DNA of 64,000 bases from Arion vulgaris (Eukaryota > Mollusca > Gastropoda > Stylommatophora > Arionidae), in the NCBI GenBank assembly GCA_020796225.1, contig CM036775.1, positions 2,480,893 through 2,544,892 of the forward strand, given 5' to 3'. Of the stretch, positions 20,495-31,765 are shown piece after piece; positions within the stretch are counted from its first letter, which is position 1, and every line of letters starts with the position of its first letter. Below the pieces are notes generated by a model. It had not been told where the DNA came from. It ran no database searches and worked only from the letters and a program-made list of their open reading frames with translations. The position numbers and the translations under genes were made by a program.

Positions 20495-20830
20495 GTATGA
20501 AACGAATTCTGGAGAAGTGATGAAATCAGAGATATGTCTGGTCAACCACTAGTGACAACTGTTATAAGAAAGAGAAGATGGAGATATGTTGGGCACACCT
20601 TGAGGAGAAATGATCAAGAATATCAAAGCAGGCATTGAAGTGGGATGCAAAGGGTTCAAGAAAGAGAGGTCGACCTAAGGAGACCCTGAAACAAACTTTG
20701 CTGAGAGAGGCAGGAAATATCAGTCTCAGTTCCATGGAGGAGATTGAGCGAGTTGCCCAGGATAGAGCGGTATGGAGAAATTACTTGCAGGCCCTATGTA
20801 ACGTATAACGGTACGAGAGGAATTATTAAA
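20495..20830 (+). mobile_element. LINE-A 3' end
   Basis: Single-copy version of the LINE-A tail: GGTCAACCACTAGTGACAAC, GGGCACACCTTGAGGAGAAA and ACGTATAACGGTACGAGAGG. A one-base deletion before AAGAATATCAAAGC breaks the frame. Confidence 0.92.
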
Positions 20831-20849
20831 CAAGTATTAAGCGGGCGTC

Positions 20850-21170
20850 CTGAATAAATAAATAATCAAACCCATTATTCCAACCACAAATCTTGATTTC
20901 TTACAGCTCACATTGCCTAGCTCTACATACTAGGGTTTGTAACAACACAAGCAGCTAGCTCTCCAGGTTCTGTTCTGAAAGTGCTCGTCTGTAGAGGCTA
21001 GGCAATGTGTAGTGTAAGCTGTCTGTAGAGCAGGCAATGTGTAGAGACTAGGCAAGTGGTAGGTGTAAGAAATTTAGTTTCGTGTTTGTTCAAATCCTGT
21101 GTTTGGTACTTTTTGTCAGGAAAACCCCCAATACTTGTACAGTGTTTATTTATTGATGATATTCATTGGC
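20850..21170. mobile_element. SINE-6 inverted pair with repeated head
   Basis: 20860-20990 is minus orientation; 20990-21170 is plus orientation, with a box B-like TTGTTCAAATCCTG. The region between (20985-21065) carries two to three degenerate copies of GTCTGTAGAGGCTAGGCAAT. Confidence 0.65.
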
Positions 21171-21274
21171 TCCCGTGCTTCCCCTGGGGTTCTTGAAACT
21201 CCCAATTCTCTCGCTCTTAAGTACGAAGGTTAATCACAAATAGATATTTAATATTCTTTTTAAAAAACCCACAA

Positions 21275-21890
21275 CAAAACGAGATATTAACTTGAAAAAT
21301 CGTGTATTGTTTTACTGACATTTTGTCTTATTTGCCAACATAATTTCCGTAGCTCCGGGAACATAAAACTCAGTCGGAACGAGATATTAACTTGAAAAAT
21401 CGTGTATTGTTTTACTGACATTTTTGTCTTATTTGCCAACATAATTTCCGTAGCTACCGGTAACATAAAACTCAGTCGGAACGAGATATTAACTTGAAAA
21501 ACCGTGTATTGTTTTACTGACATTTTTGTCTTATTTGCCAACATAATTTCCGTAGCTACCGGTAACATAAAACTCAGTCGGAACGAGATATTAACTTGAA
21601 AAACCGTGTATTGTTTTACTGACATTTTTGTCTTATTTGCCAACATAATTTCCGTAGCTACCGGTAACATAAAACTCAGTCGGAACGAGATATTAACTTG
21701 AAAAACCGTGTATTGTTTTACTGACATTTTTGTCTTATTTGCCAACATAATTTCCGTAGCTCCCGGTAACATAAAACTCAGTCGGAACGAGATATTAACT
21801 TGAAAAACCGTGTATTGTTTTACTGACATTTTTGTCTTATTTGCCAACATAATTTCCGTAGCTCCCGGTAACATAAAACTCAGTCGGAAA
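21275..21890. repeat. 102-bp tandem array (about 6 copies)
   Basis: Units starting GAGATATTAACTTGAAAAA recur at 21281, 21381, 21483, 21585 and 21687. The unit is 102 bp, 34 codons, so a 195-residue frame stays open on the minus strand (21287-21874). Near-identical units and the lack of any start context, domain or splice signal argue against a gene. Confidence 0.95.
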
Positions 21891-21954
21891 TTCCTGTTGA
21901 CGTAGGCTGACTTTTATATACGTTTGATACGTGGCTTCCGATAACATACAGCCG

Positions 21955-22028
21955 ATAAAATGGTTCAGATAAAATGGTTCAGATAAAGTGGCTCAGATAA
22001 ATGGTTCAGATAAAATGGTCAGATAAAA
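21955..22028 (+). repeat. 14-bp tandem repeat
   Basis: About five copies of ATAAAATGGTTCAG with small losses. Confidence 0.92.
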
Positions 22029-22029
22029 A

Positions 22030-22340
22030 ATTATTCTAGGAAATCAGACCACAACCGGTCACGTGACCTCACATTCCAGTATAATTGTATCAAGATGAAT
22101 TTATTTGAACAACAACACAACATGTTAAATCAAGATTATATTATGTTAGAAATTCAGTTTAAAGTTAAGGAATATCAGTATGATGAATATTTTATCATGA
22201 ATAAATAACAATGAACTCATAGAATTGAGTAAAATTACAAAAAAGATTACAGTGTTTTATCAAACATATACAAAAAAAACCAGCTTACATTAAACAGGAA
22301 TGTTGGTTTTCCCGTCTGAGCTAGTCGACCTTATGTTGCC
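22030..22340 (+). mobile_element. Repeat J, plus orientation
   Basis: Starts AGGAAATCAGACCACAACCG, then a perfect 12-bp palindrome GGTCACGTGACC (22057-22068), an AT-rich body, and an end near GGTTTTCCCGTCTGAG. No coding capacity. Confidence 0.87.
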
Positions 22341-22344
22341 GAGG

Positions 22345-22660
22345 GTCACGATTTGATAGAACAATGTAAGCTTTATTGCAATTTTACAAAATACTACCAG
22401 TCCGGTGTTATTTATTGCAGAAAAATGTTAATAATACTGATATTCCTTATTGTTAAACTTAACTTTACATAATATAACTTTGATTTAGCATTTTCGTTGT
22501 GTTAAACTTAACTTTTACATAATATAACTTGATTTAGCATTTTCTGTTGTGTTAAACTTAACTTATAATATAATTGATTAGCATTGTCTGTTGTGTTAAA
22601 CTCAACTTTATAACATAACTTTGATTTAGCATTTCTGTTGATTTAATGATTTCGCTCTTT
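22345..22660 (-). mobile_element. Repeat J, minus orientation, with ~60-bp expansion
   Basis: Directly abuts the plus copy to form an inverted repeat. The segment TAACTTTGATTTAGCATTT is repeated about four times between 22450 and 22650. The CACGTG end is missing. Confidence 0.82.
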
Positions 22661-22999
22661 AACATTACTGAGGATAGCAAGGGTTACGAGATGTGTTTGG
22701 TCTTCTAATTTTTCTTCAGCGATCTCTGGTTGTGCGCTTAGTTTACTGTCAGATATCGAAGTGTATAAAATACTGATGATTCCCATGGCAGGGGAATGAA
22801 GAAAAGAAAGGAACTGCTATGTTTGAAGGAAATAATTGTATACTAAGTGTATACATCAACAAGTTATTTGGCAACATTGTTTTGATTATGTCAACAAAAA
22901 TAGATTTTAAACAAACTGTCGTTACTGCATGTAGTACTGCTTTTTAGGGCAGTGTAGGAAATGTGGGACGTGAGACTGAGGAATTTAATGGCTGCATGG
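22661..22999. other. No recognised feature
   Basis: Nothing identified. Confidence 0.4.
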
Positions 23000-23285
23000 T
23001 TAGTGTTATAAGAAAGAGAAGATGGAGATATGTTGGGCACACCTGAGGAGAAATGATCAACGAATATCAAACCAGGCATTGAAGTGGGATGCAAAGGGTT
23101 CAAGAAAGAAGGTCGACCTAAGGAGACCCTGAAACGAACTTTGCTGAGAGAGGCAGGAAATATCGGTCTCAGTTCCATGGAGGAGATTGAGCGAGTTGCT
23201 CAGGATAGAGCGGTATGGAGAAATTACTTGCAGGCCCTATGTAACGTATAACGGTACGAGAGGAATTATTATTATTATTATTATG
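23000..23285 (+). mobile_element. LINE-A 3' end with (ATT)n tail
   Basis: Begins AGTGTTATAAGAAAGAGAAG and ends ACGGTACGAGAGG followed by (ATT)5. A base is missing in the GGGCACACCTGAGG segment, which breaks the frame. Confidence 0.9.
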
Positions 23286-23814
23286 GTTAGTGTCAGTCAC
23301 CGCGAAGCTGTCAGGTTAGGATTATTCATTTATGTCCATTGATGCCCACAACAGAAGACAACATTCTTGCCTTACAACGAACGAACACGGGTCCATGAGC
23401 CGCACGCTTAGTCTGTTCGGAATTTATTGTTAGTTAGATTTGCCAATTATGCAAAGAAACGATAGTGGTTCATCTATGGATGAGAGGTGAACGGGATATG
23501 AGTGAGGGTATACGGACCACAGTATGATTATCATGGACCACATGTTAGAAGTACATGTTAGGATCACAGTATGATTATAATGGGCCAGAAATTATGAAGG
23601 ACCACAGTAAATTTATGATGTAGTAAATGAAAGGAACCTTCATACCTGTGGTATAAGGTCATACAGGTGGCCTGTATTTCACTAACGTCGGCACACGATG
23701 GGTGATGTGGTAGCATAGGCCGCGCCACTTTAGATGTTTACTTTGAGGCTGTACCACAGTGGGTAGGAAACATCAGGCATTGCGGATCACAAGTGAGATT
23801 ATAACAATAGGCTA
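23286..23814. other. Unassigned; degenerate precursor of the next array
   Basis: 23500-23640 contains diverged ACCACAGTATGATTATNATGG-like units related to the array downstream. The rest is unassigned. Confidence 0.5.
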
Positions 23815-25590
23815 CAGGCTAGAATTTATGAGGGACCACAGTAAACTTATGAAGCAGACACAGTAAACTTATGAAGCAGACACAGTAAACTTATGAAGCA
23901 GACACAGTAAACTTATGAACAGACACAGTAAACTTATGAAGCCCAACACATAAACTTTATGAAGCAGACACGTAAATTATGAAGAGACACAGTAAACTTA
24001 TGAGGACCACGTAAACTTATGATGGGACCACAGTAAACTTATGATGGGACCACAGTAAACTTATGATAGGACACAGTAAACTTATGATGCAGACACAGTA
24101 AACTTATGAAGAGCCCACAGTAAACTTATGATGGGACACAGTAAACTTATGAAGAGACACAGTAAACTATGAAGAGACACAGTAAACTTATGAAGCAGAC
24201 ACAGTAAACTTATGAAGCAGACACAGTAAACTTATGAAGAGACCACAGTAAACTTATGAAGCAGACACAGTAAACTTATGATGCAGACACAGTAAACTTA
24301 TGAAGCAGACACAGTAAACCTATGAAGCAGACACAGTAAACTTATGAAGCAGACACAGTAAACTTATGATGCAGACACAGTAAACTTATGAAGACCAGAA
24401 AAATTGATAAACTTATGAAGCAGACACAGTAAACTTATGAAGCAGACACAGTAAACTTATGAGGGACACAGTAAACTTATGATGGACACAGTAAACTTAT
24501 GAAGGACCACAGTAAACTTATGAGAGACACAGTAAACTTATAGATGCAGACACAGTAAACTATGAAGAGACACAGTAAACTTATGATGGGACCACAGTAA
24601 ACTTATGAAGAGACCACAGTAAACTTATGAAGCAGACACAGTAAACTTATGAAGCAGACACAGTAAACTTATGAAGAGACACAGTAAACTTATGAGAGCA
24701 CAGTAAACTTATGATGCAGACACAGTAAACTTATGATGCAGACACAGTAAACTTATGATGCAGACACAGTAAACTTATGAAGCAGACACAGTAAACTTAT
24801 GAAGCAGACACAGTAAACTTATGATGCAGACACAGTAAACTTATGAAGGGACCACAGCAAATTTATGATGGGACCACGGTAAATTTATGAAGAGACCACA
24901 GTAAACTTATGAAGCAGACACAGTAAACTTATGAAGCAGACACAGTAAACTTATGAAGCAGACACAGTAAACTTATGATGGGACCACAGTAAACTTATGA
25001 TGGGACCACAGTAAACTTATGATGCAGACACAGTAAACTTATGATGCAGACACAGTAAACGTATGAAGAGACCACAGTAAACTTATGATGGGACCACAGT
25101 AAACTTATGAAGAGACCACAGTAAACTTATGAAGAGACCACAGTAAACTTATGAAGAGACCACAGTAAACTTATGAAGCAGACACAGTAAACTTATGAAG
25201 AGACCACAGTAAACTTATGAAGCGGCCACAGTAAACTTGTGAAGAGACCACAGTAAACTTATGAAGCAGACACAGTAAACTTATGAAGAGACCACAGTAA
25301 ACTTATGAAGCAGACACAGTAAACTTATGAAGCAGACACAGTAAACTTATGAAGCAGACACAGTAAACTTATGAAGCAGACACAGTAAACTTATGAAGCA
25401 GACACAGTAAACGTATGAAGAGACCACAGTAAACTTATGAAGAGACCACAGTAAACTTATGAAGCAGACACAGTAAACTTATGAAGCAGACACAGTAAAC
25501 TTATGAAGCAGACACAGTAAACTTATGAAGCAGACACAGTAAACTTATGAAGCAGACACAGTATGCTTTTGATGGGACCACAGTATGTTG
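23815..25590 (+). repeat. 22-bp satellite array (~1.8 kb, ~80 copies)
   Basis: Two alternating unit types, GCAGACACAGTAAACTTATGA and GGGACCACAGTAAACTTATGA / GAGACCACAGTAAACTTATGA. Single-base gaps are common on the left and rare on the right. No function is visible. Confidence 0.97.
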
Positions 25591-25639
25591 ATTAGGCAAT
25601 AAAGTAACATTAAAAAGTAGATACAGGATACCACTGTGA

Positions 25640-25840
25640 TGAGAAAGGAGGTTTAGAACCGGTAAAATCAGGAAACGAGATGAGGAAGACGAGAGAGAGA
25701 ACAATTTGGATTGACCGACTTCATGGCACGGAAGAGCGTCAACATCTGAGATGATGCAAACACCGGAGACAGAGATTCGTGGAGATCCTGATCGCCATGC
25801 CAGTCGGCATGGCACCTGATGATGATGACAGATACATTTA
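25640..25840 (+). mobile_element. LINE-F 3' end
   Basis: Matches LINE-F from GAAAGGAGGTTTAGAACCGG through AGAGCGTCAACATCTGAGAT to CATGGCACCTGATGATGATG. Confidence 0.82.
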
Positions 25841-25859
25841 TGGAGAAGATCATAAAATT

Positions 25860-26340
25860 AACATTTTCAAATATTGTACGAGAAGTCAATAAGTAAGCCC
25901 AATGGCTGTAGAAAAAAACAAACATGATAAAACTTGAAACCAGTTTATTTTTATACTACATTGTTCCTTTATTTCTCAACATAATTTACCAACATTGATG
26001 AACTTATCCATCGTTTATCAATCCTCCCAAACCGGCTGCATAGAACTGCGGGCTCTGTTCTAAACACGTTCACTTCATTAACTCGGCGTCATTCGCGAAT
26101 GTCTCCGCCAGGTGGTTTTCAGGACCAAAAGGTGAAATCGTTAGGGCTAGGTCGGACTGTAAACTTTCACCGTAGTTGGTTAATTTTCCTGGTTAACGGC
26201 CGTATGTGGTCTGGCATTGTCATGAAAAGCAACACTCTGGCATTTTCGTGCATCATGAAGCATCAATAGAACTTCGCAGTATGATTCAGAATTCACATTG
26301 TCACCTTCTCTGAAATTGGTTAAAAGCACTCTGACAATCC
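25860..26340 (-). mobile_element. Mariner-like transposase relic
   Basis: On the minus strand, broken frames read HDNARPHTA (about 26230-26200), then a 'YSPDLA'-like segment near 26160, then HLAETFANDAEL-like sequence (about 26110-26075), and a GKLC-EIK end near 25980. Order and motifs match the C-terminal half of mariner-type (DDD/DD34D) transposases. Many frameshifts and stops show it is dead. 25870-25900 may hold the terminal repeat. Confidence 0.85.
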
Positions 26341-26384
26341 CAGAACACTCAGCAGCCTTCCTGTTGATGGCAGTAACTTGATGA

Positions 26385-26575
26385 CACAGATCATGATAGA
26401 AAGAGGTTTAGAACCGTAAAATCAGTGAAACGATAGACGGATCGAGAGGGACAATTTGATAGACCGACTTCATGGCATGAAGCGTCAACATCTGAGATTA
26501 TAGCAAACACCGGAGACAGAGATTCGTGAGATCCATGATCGCCTATGCCAGCCGGCATGGCACCTGATATTGTAC
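26385..26575 (+). mobile_element. LINE-F 3' end, second copy flanking the mariner relic
   Basis: AGAGGTTTAGAACCGTAAAA to CGGCATGGCACCTGATATTG repeats the same segment as 25640-25840. The pair brackets the mariner relic. Confidence 0.82.
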
Positions 26576-26778
26576 ATGGATATTGTACTAGGATTGAAGA
26601 TCATAAATTAGATAGAGTTACATATGTTCTATGTCAGTTTGATATAAAACTGATAGTTCATCAATGTTGTAAATATGTTGATATACGAACATGTAGTAAT
26701 TGTTCATTGAAGAAGAAGAATATTTATTTTTATTTAACATAAAAAAAAAATATTCAAAGAATGACAGGCAATCACATA

Positions 26779-27274
26779 CACAAGCTGTTTATAAAGTCTC
26801 ACAACACTTTTATATAGAACAAATGTGAAAAACAAAGTACATGACGTCATCAAAAATGTGTTCCATAGTCAATTGTGGTGCAATATGCAAGTGAGTGACT
26901 GCTGTCTGCTGGGGTAATTCTTTTCACTCAAACCATAATGATGTTTTCAACTGAAGACAGAATATTTGACAATATGAGGAAACGTGTACAGACATATCTT
27001 GAAGTCTGTGGTGGATATTTCCAACATCTGTTATAATGAATATTTCATTTGTTCTGTCTAGTTTACTAAGAATAGTATTATCGATAGAGTTGAAGACTGC
27101 AGTAAAACTATGTAGCAATGATGAAACACATTTACCAAACAGCAGTAGACAATAGCAGTAACTATTGTGACTAATATCACTACTTGGTTTTAGCACATTT
27201 TTTTGATGACGTCATGTACTTCATTTTCAAGCTGACCTACATATGAAGTGTTGTGAGACTTTACAAACAGCCTG
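26779..27274. mobile_element. Tc1/mariner-type MITE, ~496 bp with ~80-bp terminal inverted repeats
   Basis: Left end CAAGCTGTTTATAAAGTCTC and right end (reverse complement) CAGGCTGTTTGTAAAGTCTC match, and the similarity runs inward through CACAACACTT to TACATGACGTCATCAAAAA. TA flanks both ends (26777-26778, 27275-27276). No transposase is encoded. Confidence 0.87.
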
Positions 27275-27289
27275 TATTCAAATTAAACA

Positions 27290-27769
27290 AAGCATATGTA
27301 AGAAATTATATTGACATTTTGATTTGTCTTGCATTTATTCACGATTAGACGTCAACAACTTCTTCTTCTGTATTTGTCCGCTGTGAATTCAGACGTTAGC
27401 AATGGTACCTGGTATGGTGCTACTGATTGATTCTTGCGTGAAGACTTGCTTATAGATGTCAACTATACAGTCTGTCTTTAATACCGCTTTTTATGGTGGT
27501 GTTGTAGAACCCCAGGAGTTTTCACTCTTTTACTAGTGTGCGTTGGGAGAGTACCGGATTTCTTGCAGACCCAGAAACCTCCAACAGCTCTAGGTGTGTA
27601 GTGCTATGCTTAGTGCTGCGGAGACTCCTACTCAGGTAGGGTATATTGGTCATCACTGCAGTATTCTCCAATTTCTAGCACAGTAGAAGCTCTAAAAAAC
27701 ATCACTTACTGATCCCAGTGGATCCCTGGTTATTTCGGTTAAGTGTAGTTCTATCTCTCCACACGAACA
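27290..27769. other. No recognised feature
   Basis: Nothing identified beyond a short GAA-type tail in minus sense near 27360. Confidence 0.4.
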
Positions 27770-28330
27770 AAATATAGTCAAGTGGTTCGAGTGATGGTAT
27801 AGTCAAGTGGTTCGAGTGATGGTATAGTCAAGTGGTTCGAGTGATGGTATAGTCAAGTGGTTTGAGTGATGGTATAGTCAAGTGGTTCGAGTGATGGTAT
27901 AGTCAAGTGAGTTCGAGTGATGGTATGTCAAGTGGTTAGTGATTAAACCATTGACTGAAAGCAATCGATCTAACTCTGACTATGCAACACTGTTAACTAC
28001 CTGATCACATATCCAACCTTCGACGTAAACATCAGGTCTAGAAATGCCAACATCAACCAGTTCGAGTAAATGATCTGTCATGCTTAAGCATTAAACCACT
28101 TGACTAAACAATCATCAACCCAACTTGCTAAACTCAACAAACCTGATCCCAACACTCTAACCACTGACTAAACCATCTATCTAACCATCTGACTGTCCAA
28201 CACTCAACTACCTGATAAACCACAATCAACCACTTGACTAAACCATCATCTAACCATGCAAGAGGTAGAACCTTCAACCACTGACTAAAGCAATCGATCT
28301 AGCCATTGACTATGACTCACAGATGGCTGA
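27770..28330 (+). repeat. 25-bp array grading into a degenerate 24-bp array
   Basis: 27770-27950: seven copies of AGTCAAGTGGTTCGAGTGAT plus GGTAT. 27950-28330: diverged ACCACTTGACTAAACCATC units. The two are partly complementary (TCAAGTGG / CCACTTGA). The second unit is the one at 31385-31765. Confidence 0.88.
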
Positions 28331-28364
28331 TGTTGTCAACATCACACCGGCCGTCTTGACTTCC

Positions 28365-28500
28365 CAGTTCTTTTCCTGGTACCCAAATGAGGCTTGTCGA
28401 CCTGAGACGGTCTGAAAAAATATCACGTCCACTGTGGAACTGAACCCGGACCACTACCCTAAGAAGCGAATTCCCTAACAACTACACTACTTAACCTCTG
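28365..28500 (-). mobile_element. SINE-7, tRNA-like head, minus orientation
   Basis: The minus strand has TGTAGTTGTTAGGGAATTCG (box A-like) and GGGTTCAGTTCCACAG (box B-like) with the right spacing. Only one copy is seen in the window. Confidence 0.55.
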
Positions 28501-28504
28501 CAGC

Positions 28505-28682
28505 GCTCAACCATCCCCCTGACTATGCCAACAATTTCTAACCACACTGACTACAACTTCAACACCCAACCCACACGCCTGACTATGCCAACAATTTAAC
28601 CACATGACTACACACCAACCGCTCGCCTGACTATGCCAATCCTTTAACCACATGACTACACACCAACACTCCATCCACACGC

Positions 28683-28713
<31 letters not shown>
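28505..28713 (+). repeat. ~45-bp direct repeats and (AC)n
   Basis: Three copies of CCTGACTATGCCAA with AACCACATGACTAC, then a (CA)14 run at 28685-28713. Confidence 0.88.
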
Positions 28714-28716
<3 letters not shown>

Positions 28717-28806
28717 CAGCAAATATAAATATATAATACCTCACTGGACAAAGCCGAACAATGCATGCTTATAGAAATATGAACAACTCGTGTTCATTTT
28801 ACAATA

Positions 28807-29072
28807 TCATCTTTCGGACTCTGTATCCTTCTGTGACATCTTGTCTATGGCACCAATATCTGTATCGTGTACACCTGGGTCCTGCTGCTGTTGCTGTTGA
28901 GGCTGGTGATGATTGTCATCCGCTCCATGACTGAGAACGTCTAACTCCCGCTGCTTCCAAAAATCTGAGTTTTTCTTGATGTGTATAGTGTTGTCTGCAA
29001 CGTTGGGATCTGGCTTCCCGTAGTTTGGTGGATTTGCTGAAGGGTCATAGCCAAGAGTTCGAAGCATAGGAG
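28807..29072 (-). CDS. TPST: Tyrosylprotein sulfotransferase (TPST), last coding exon
   Basis: The C-terminal exon starts after a ...CTATTGTAG acceptor and codes for [20 protein letters not shown], the strongly conserved end of the TPST fold, followed by a variable tail with a six-glutamine run and histidines, and the stop. Phase fits exon 2: a split codon G|CT gives Ala. The tail is longer than in the vertebrate enzymes. It is the third and last coding exon of the gene at 55489-56338. The extended open frame to 29289 simply runs into the intron and is not coding. Confidence 0.96.
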
Positions 29073-29969
29073 CTACAATAGAGAAATTGAAACACTGGTG
29101 AGAATTAGTGAGATCGATGAGACGGAGGTCTTGACCCTGTGCTCTTCTTCTTTGACTTTTGTGATCTTTGATTGATTGACTGATTGATTCATTGATTTTT
29201 CTTCTTCCCGTTCGTTCTTTGCTAACAATTTGATCATTCTTATTGCGGTATATAATTGATCTTTGGACAAGAACTACTGTACGTTGCATCCCCGGTTATT
29301 AGACCACTACTTATGTATGGTACCATACATGTATAGGTCAGGGTTTCTGTTTCTGTCCTATGGAAATGTTTTGAGTCTGTCTCGCTGACAGTCAGTCCCC
29401 TACACTTTCCCAACCTTCGTGTATTGATTGCTCTTTAATTATAATTTTTCGACGTATATTTGGGCTCTACGCCTAAGAGTATGTCTACACTCTGCGCCCT
29501 TTCTGACTTTGTGAGGTCATTCCGGATTAGGAGCATTCTCAGTCATTAAGGAGATATGGGCTTCTCACACGAACGAGCAATTTTAGCCTGTTCAATTGGC
29601 CTTTATTTGATCTGAGCCATGGTGCTTGGACGTCTTCTTACGATCGCGTTGGACGATCGCGTCCGAAAAGTTTCGATCTTCGCCAATGTTTGGGTTTGTA
29701 CGACCAGTCAATCTTTCATATTAACTGCCCTACTCTTCTAGTCAGCCGCTTCGAGACGCTTGTCGGCACAGGTAGAATTGTTACTCTGCATTTTCCTTGG
29801 CGTCGGGAAACATTGGACTGGGGCTACACACAAATAATTCAGACGGTCGTTTCATTAAGCGCTAACAGCGCAAAAAGTAATTTTGTGCTCGCCGACATCA
29901 CCCACCACAGTTCTTCCGAGACGGCAGTTTTTTCACGTACAGGAGCGCAACTTTACATATTTCGCTCGT

Positions 29970-30425
29970 GCAAGCAGTACCGCGAAAAGCTGAGAATCAT
30001 TCAATCAAATGTGAAGTCAATACTGTTCTATGGCTTGGAAACATGGAGGACAACAAAAGAAACCATCAGAAAACTACAGACTTTCATAAGTGGATGTTTA
30101 CGTAGAATAGAGGGACTGAGATGGTATGATACGATTACAAACAAGGAACTCAGAGAAAGAACAAAGCAGATATCAGTGGAGAAAGAGCTACGGAAGAGAC
30201 GCTGGCGATGGATAGGACATACATTGAGAGGTCCGACCGGAAGCATTGTAAGTCAGGCACTGTTTTGGAACCCGCAGGGAAAGAGGAGTAGGGGAAGGTT
30301 TAGACAGACCTGGAGAAGAGAGCTGGAGGCTGATATTAAAAGGATAGGTAACAATGGAAGAAGGAAGACAGGAAACGGAAGAGTAGAAGAAGTTTGTTGA
30401 AGACCTGTGCTCCGTTGAGAGTTGA
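29970..30425 (+). mobile_element. LINE-E 3' end
   Basis: Encodes REKLRIIQSNVKSILFYGLE (start of the post-RT region), LQTFISGCLRRIEGLRWYD, RKRRWRWIGHTLRGPTGSI and KRSRGRFRQTWRRELEADIK, then a stop at about 30400. The 236-residue frame (29690-30400) begins in unrelated sequence; only its last ~145 residues are LINE. Other copies: 32410, 47838 (minus). Confidence 0.9.
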
Positions 30426-30439
30426 AAGGTGAAGAAAAT

Positions 30440-30960
30440 TATTCTCAGTGGATACCAGCCCACTGTGGCGTTCCAGGAAATGAAGAGCAGACATGCTAGG
30501 CTAAGGAGGAACAAAGACTTATAGAAACACCCAGTATCACTACCAGAAATCAAGACACATATCAAAAGAAAGTACAAGAGTATGGAGGTTAACAAACCAC
30601 AGCAAACACCCACAAGATCCCATCAGCAGACTAAACAGAAAACAGCACACAACAATCTTTCGCCTAAGAACAGGTCACTGCAGGCTCAACCACCACATGC
30701 ACAGAATAAAGCCTGCTCAGATTGCACAGTGTGCATGCCAGACAGAAACACAGACTCCAGAGCACATCCTGCAGTCATGTCCATCATACATACACCAACG
30801 AAATAAAACATGGCCTCATGAACAAAGCTTACAGACCAAGCTATGGGAACTCTCGAAGAACTCCAACTGACATGCAGCTTCATGAGGCAACCCATCTCAT
30901 GATTTAGACGAGCATACGAAACCGAACGCAAAGAAGAAGAAGAAGAAAGGTGAAGAAGAA
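30440..30960 (+). mobile_element. RNase H-type LINE 3' end with GAA tail
   Basis: QWIPAHCGVPGNEEQ (30450-30495) is the last RNase H motif block, with the catalytic-site aspartate segment damaged. Then LRTGHCRLNHHMHRIK, CACQTETQTPEHILQSCPS and a tail ACCGAACGCAAAGAAGAAGA. RNase H after RT is found in the I/Nimb group and a few other LINE clades; the exact clade cannot be fixed. An in-frame stop and frameshifts are present. Confidence 0.9.
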
Positions 30961-31189
30961 GCGGTACCGCACGCGGTTGTTCCATTGAGGGCAGTTTCGT
31001 TAAGAATAGGAACAATAACTAAATGGTTCATTGACTGATGTAAGAAATATCACCAATGCACTCTATGTTTGCTCATTTCTCTTTCCTATATAGAAAGATA
31101 TCAACAACATCGACTTAGAAGTCGAGAATATGTTTGTAAATCTGTCACGTATGTGTTCTTTCGTGTGTGTTTTTTTTTATCCTAGGTCT

Positions 31190-31378
31190 AGCAGGTTGAA
31201 CTGATGAACGGTTTCCGAGACAGTGTCCGCTCGTTCGCTTGATATTCTGTGGTACTGTGGAGTCTGCCCCTTCCTCTTGAGGATTTAATTTTCAGGTTGC
31301 TCACAGCGAAGTTTGAACCAGGTACGCCTGGGTTGTGGTCGAGTTCACTACCGCTTAAGCTACAGACGCCCACATATA
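31190..31378 (-). mobile_element. SINE-5, tRNA-derived, minus orientation
   Basis: Minus strand: GTCTGTAGCTTAAGCGGTAG (good box A) and CCTGGTTCAAACTTCGC (box B) with normal spacing, then about 110 bp of body. One copy in the window. Confidence 0.72.
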
Positions 31379-31384
31379 TTACAC

Positions 31385-31765
31385 GTATCACTTGACTAAA
31401 CCGTCGATCTAACCACTTGACTAAACCATCGATCTAACCACTTGACTAAACCATCGATCTAACCATGTGACTAAACCATCGATCTAACCATGTGACTAAA
31501 CCATCGATCTAACCACTTGACTAAACCATCGATCTAACCACTTGACTAAACCATCGATCTAACCACTTGACTAAACCATCGATCTAACCACTTGACTAAA
31601 CCATCGATCTAACCATGTGACTAAACCTCGTCTACTGGCATGTGACTGAACCATCGATCTAACATCCCCTTGCTAAACCATCGATCTACATTGAGCTAAA
31701 CCTCGATCTAATTCATTGCTAACCATCGATCTAACCACTTTGACTAAACCATCGATACCTAGCTA
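31385..31765 (+). repeat. 24-bp minisatellite
   Basis: About 15 copies of AACCACTTGACTAAACCATC plus GATCT. The left two thirds is regular; 31625-31745 has deletions. The same unit, more diverged, is at 27950-28330 outside the gene. Confidence 0.95.

Noticed and set aside
21287..21874. 195-residue minus-strand frame
   Set aside because: Six copies of a 102-bp minisatellite; no independent evidence of coding.
28807..29289. The full 160-residue frame as the last TPST exon
   Set aside because: A CTATTGTAG acceptor at 29073-29081 starts the exon at 29072; residues before it have no TPST similarity and the phase fits exon 2 only at the acceptor.
29690..30400. A single 236-residue host gene
   Set aside because: Only the last ~145 residues have recognisable (LINE-E) sequence; the front part is open by chance.
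31195..31230. Hammerhead ribozyme (CTGATGA with a following stem)
   Set aside because: ACGGTTTCCG can form a stem but it is followed by AGAC instead of GAAA.
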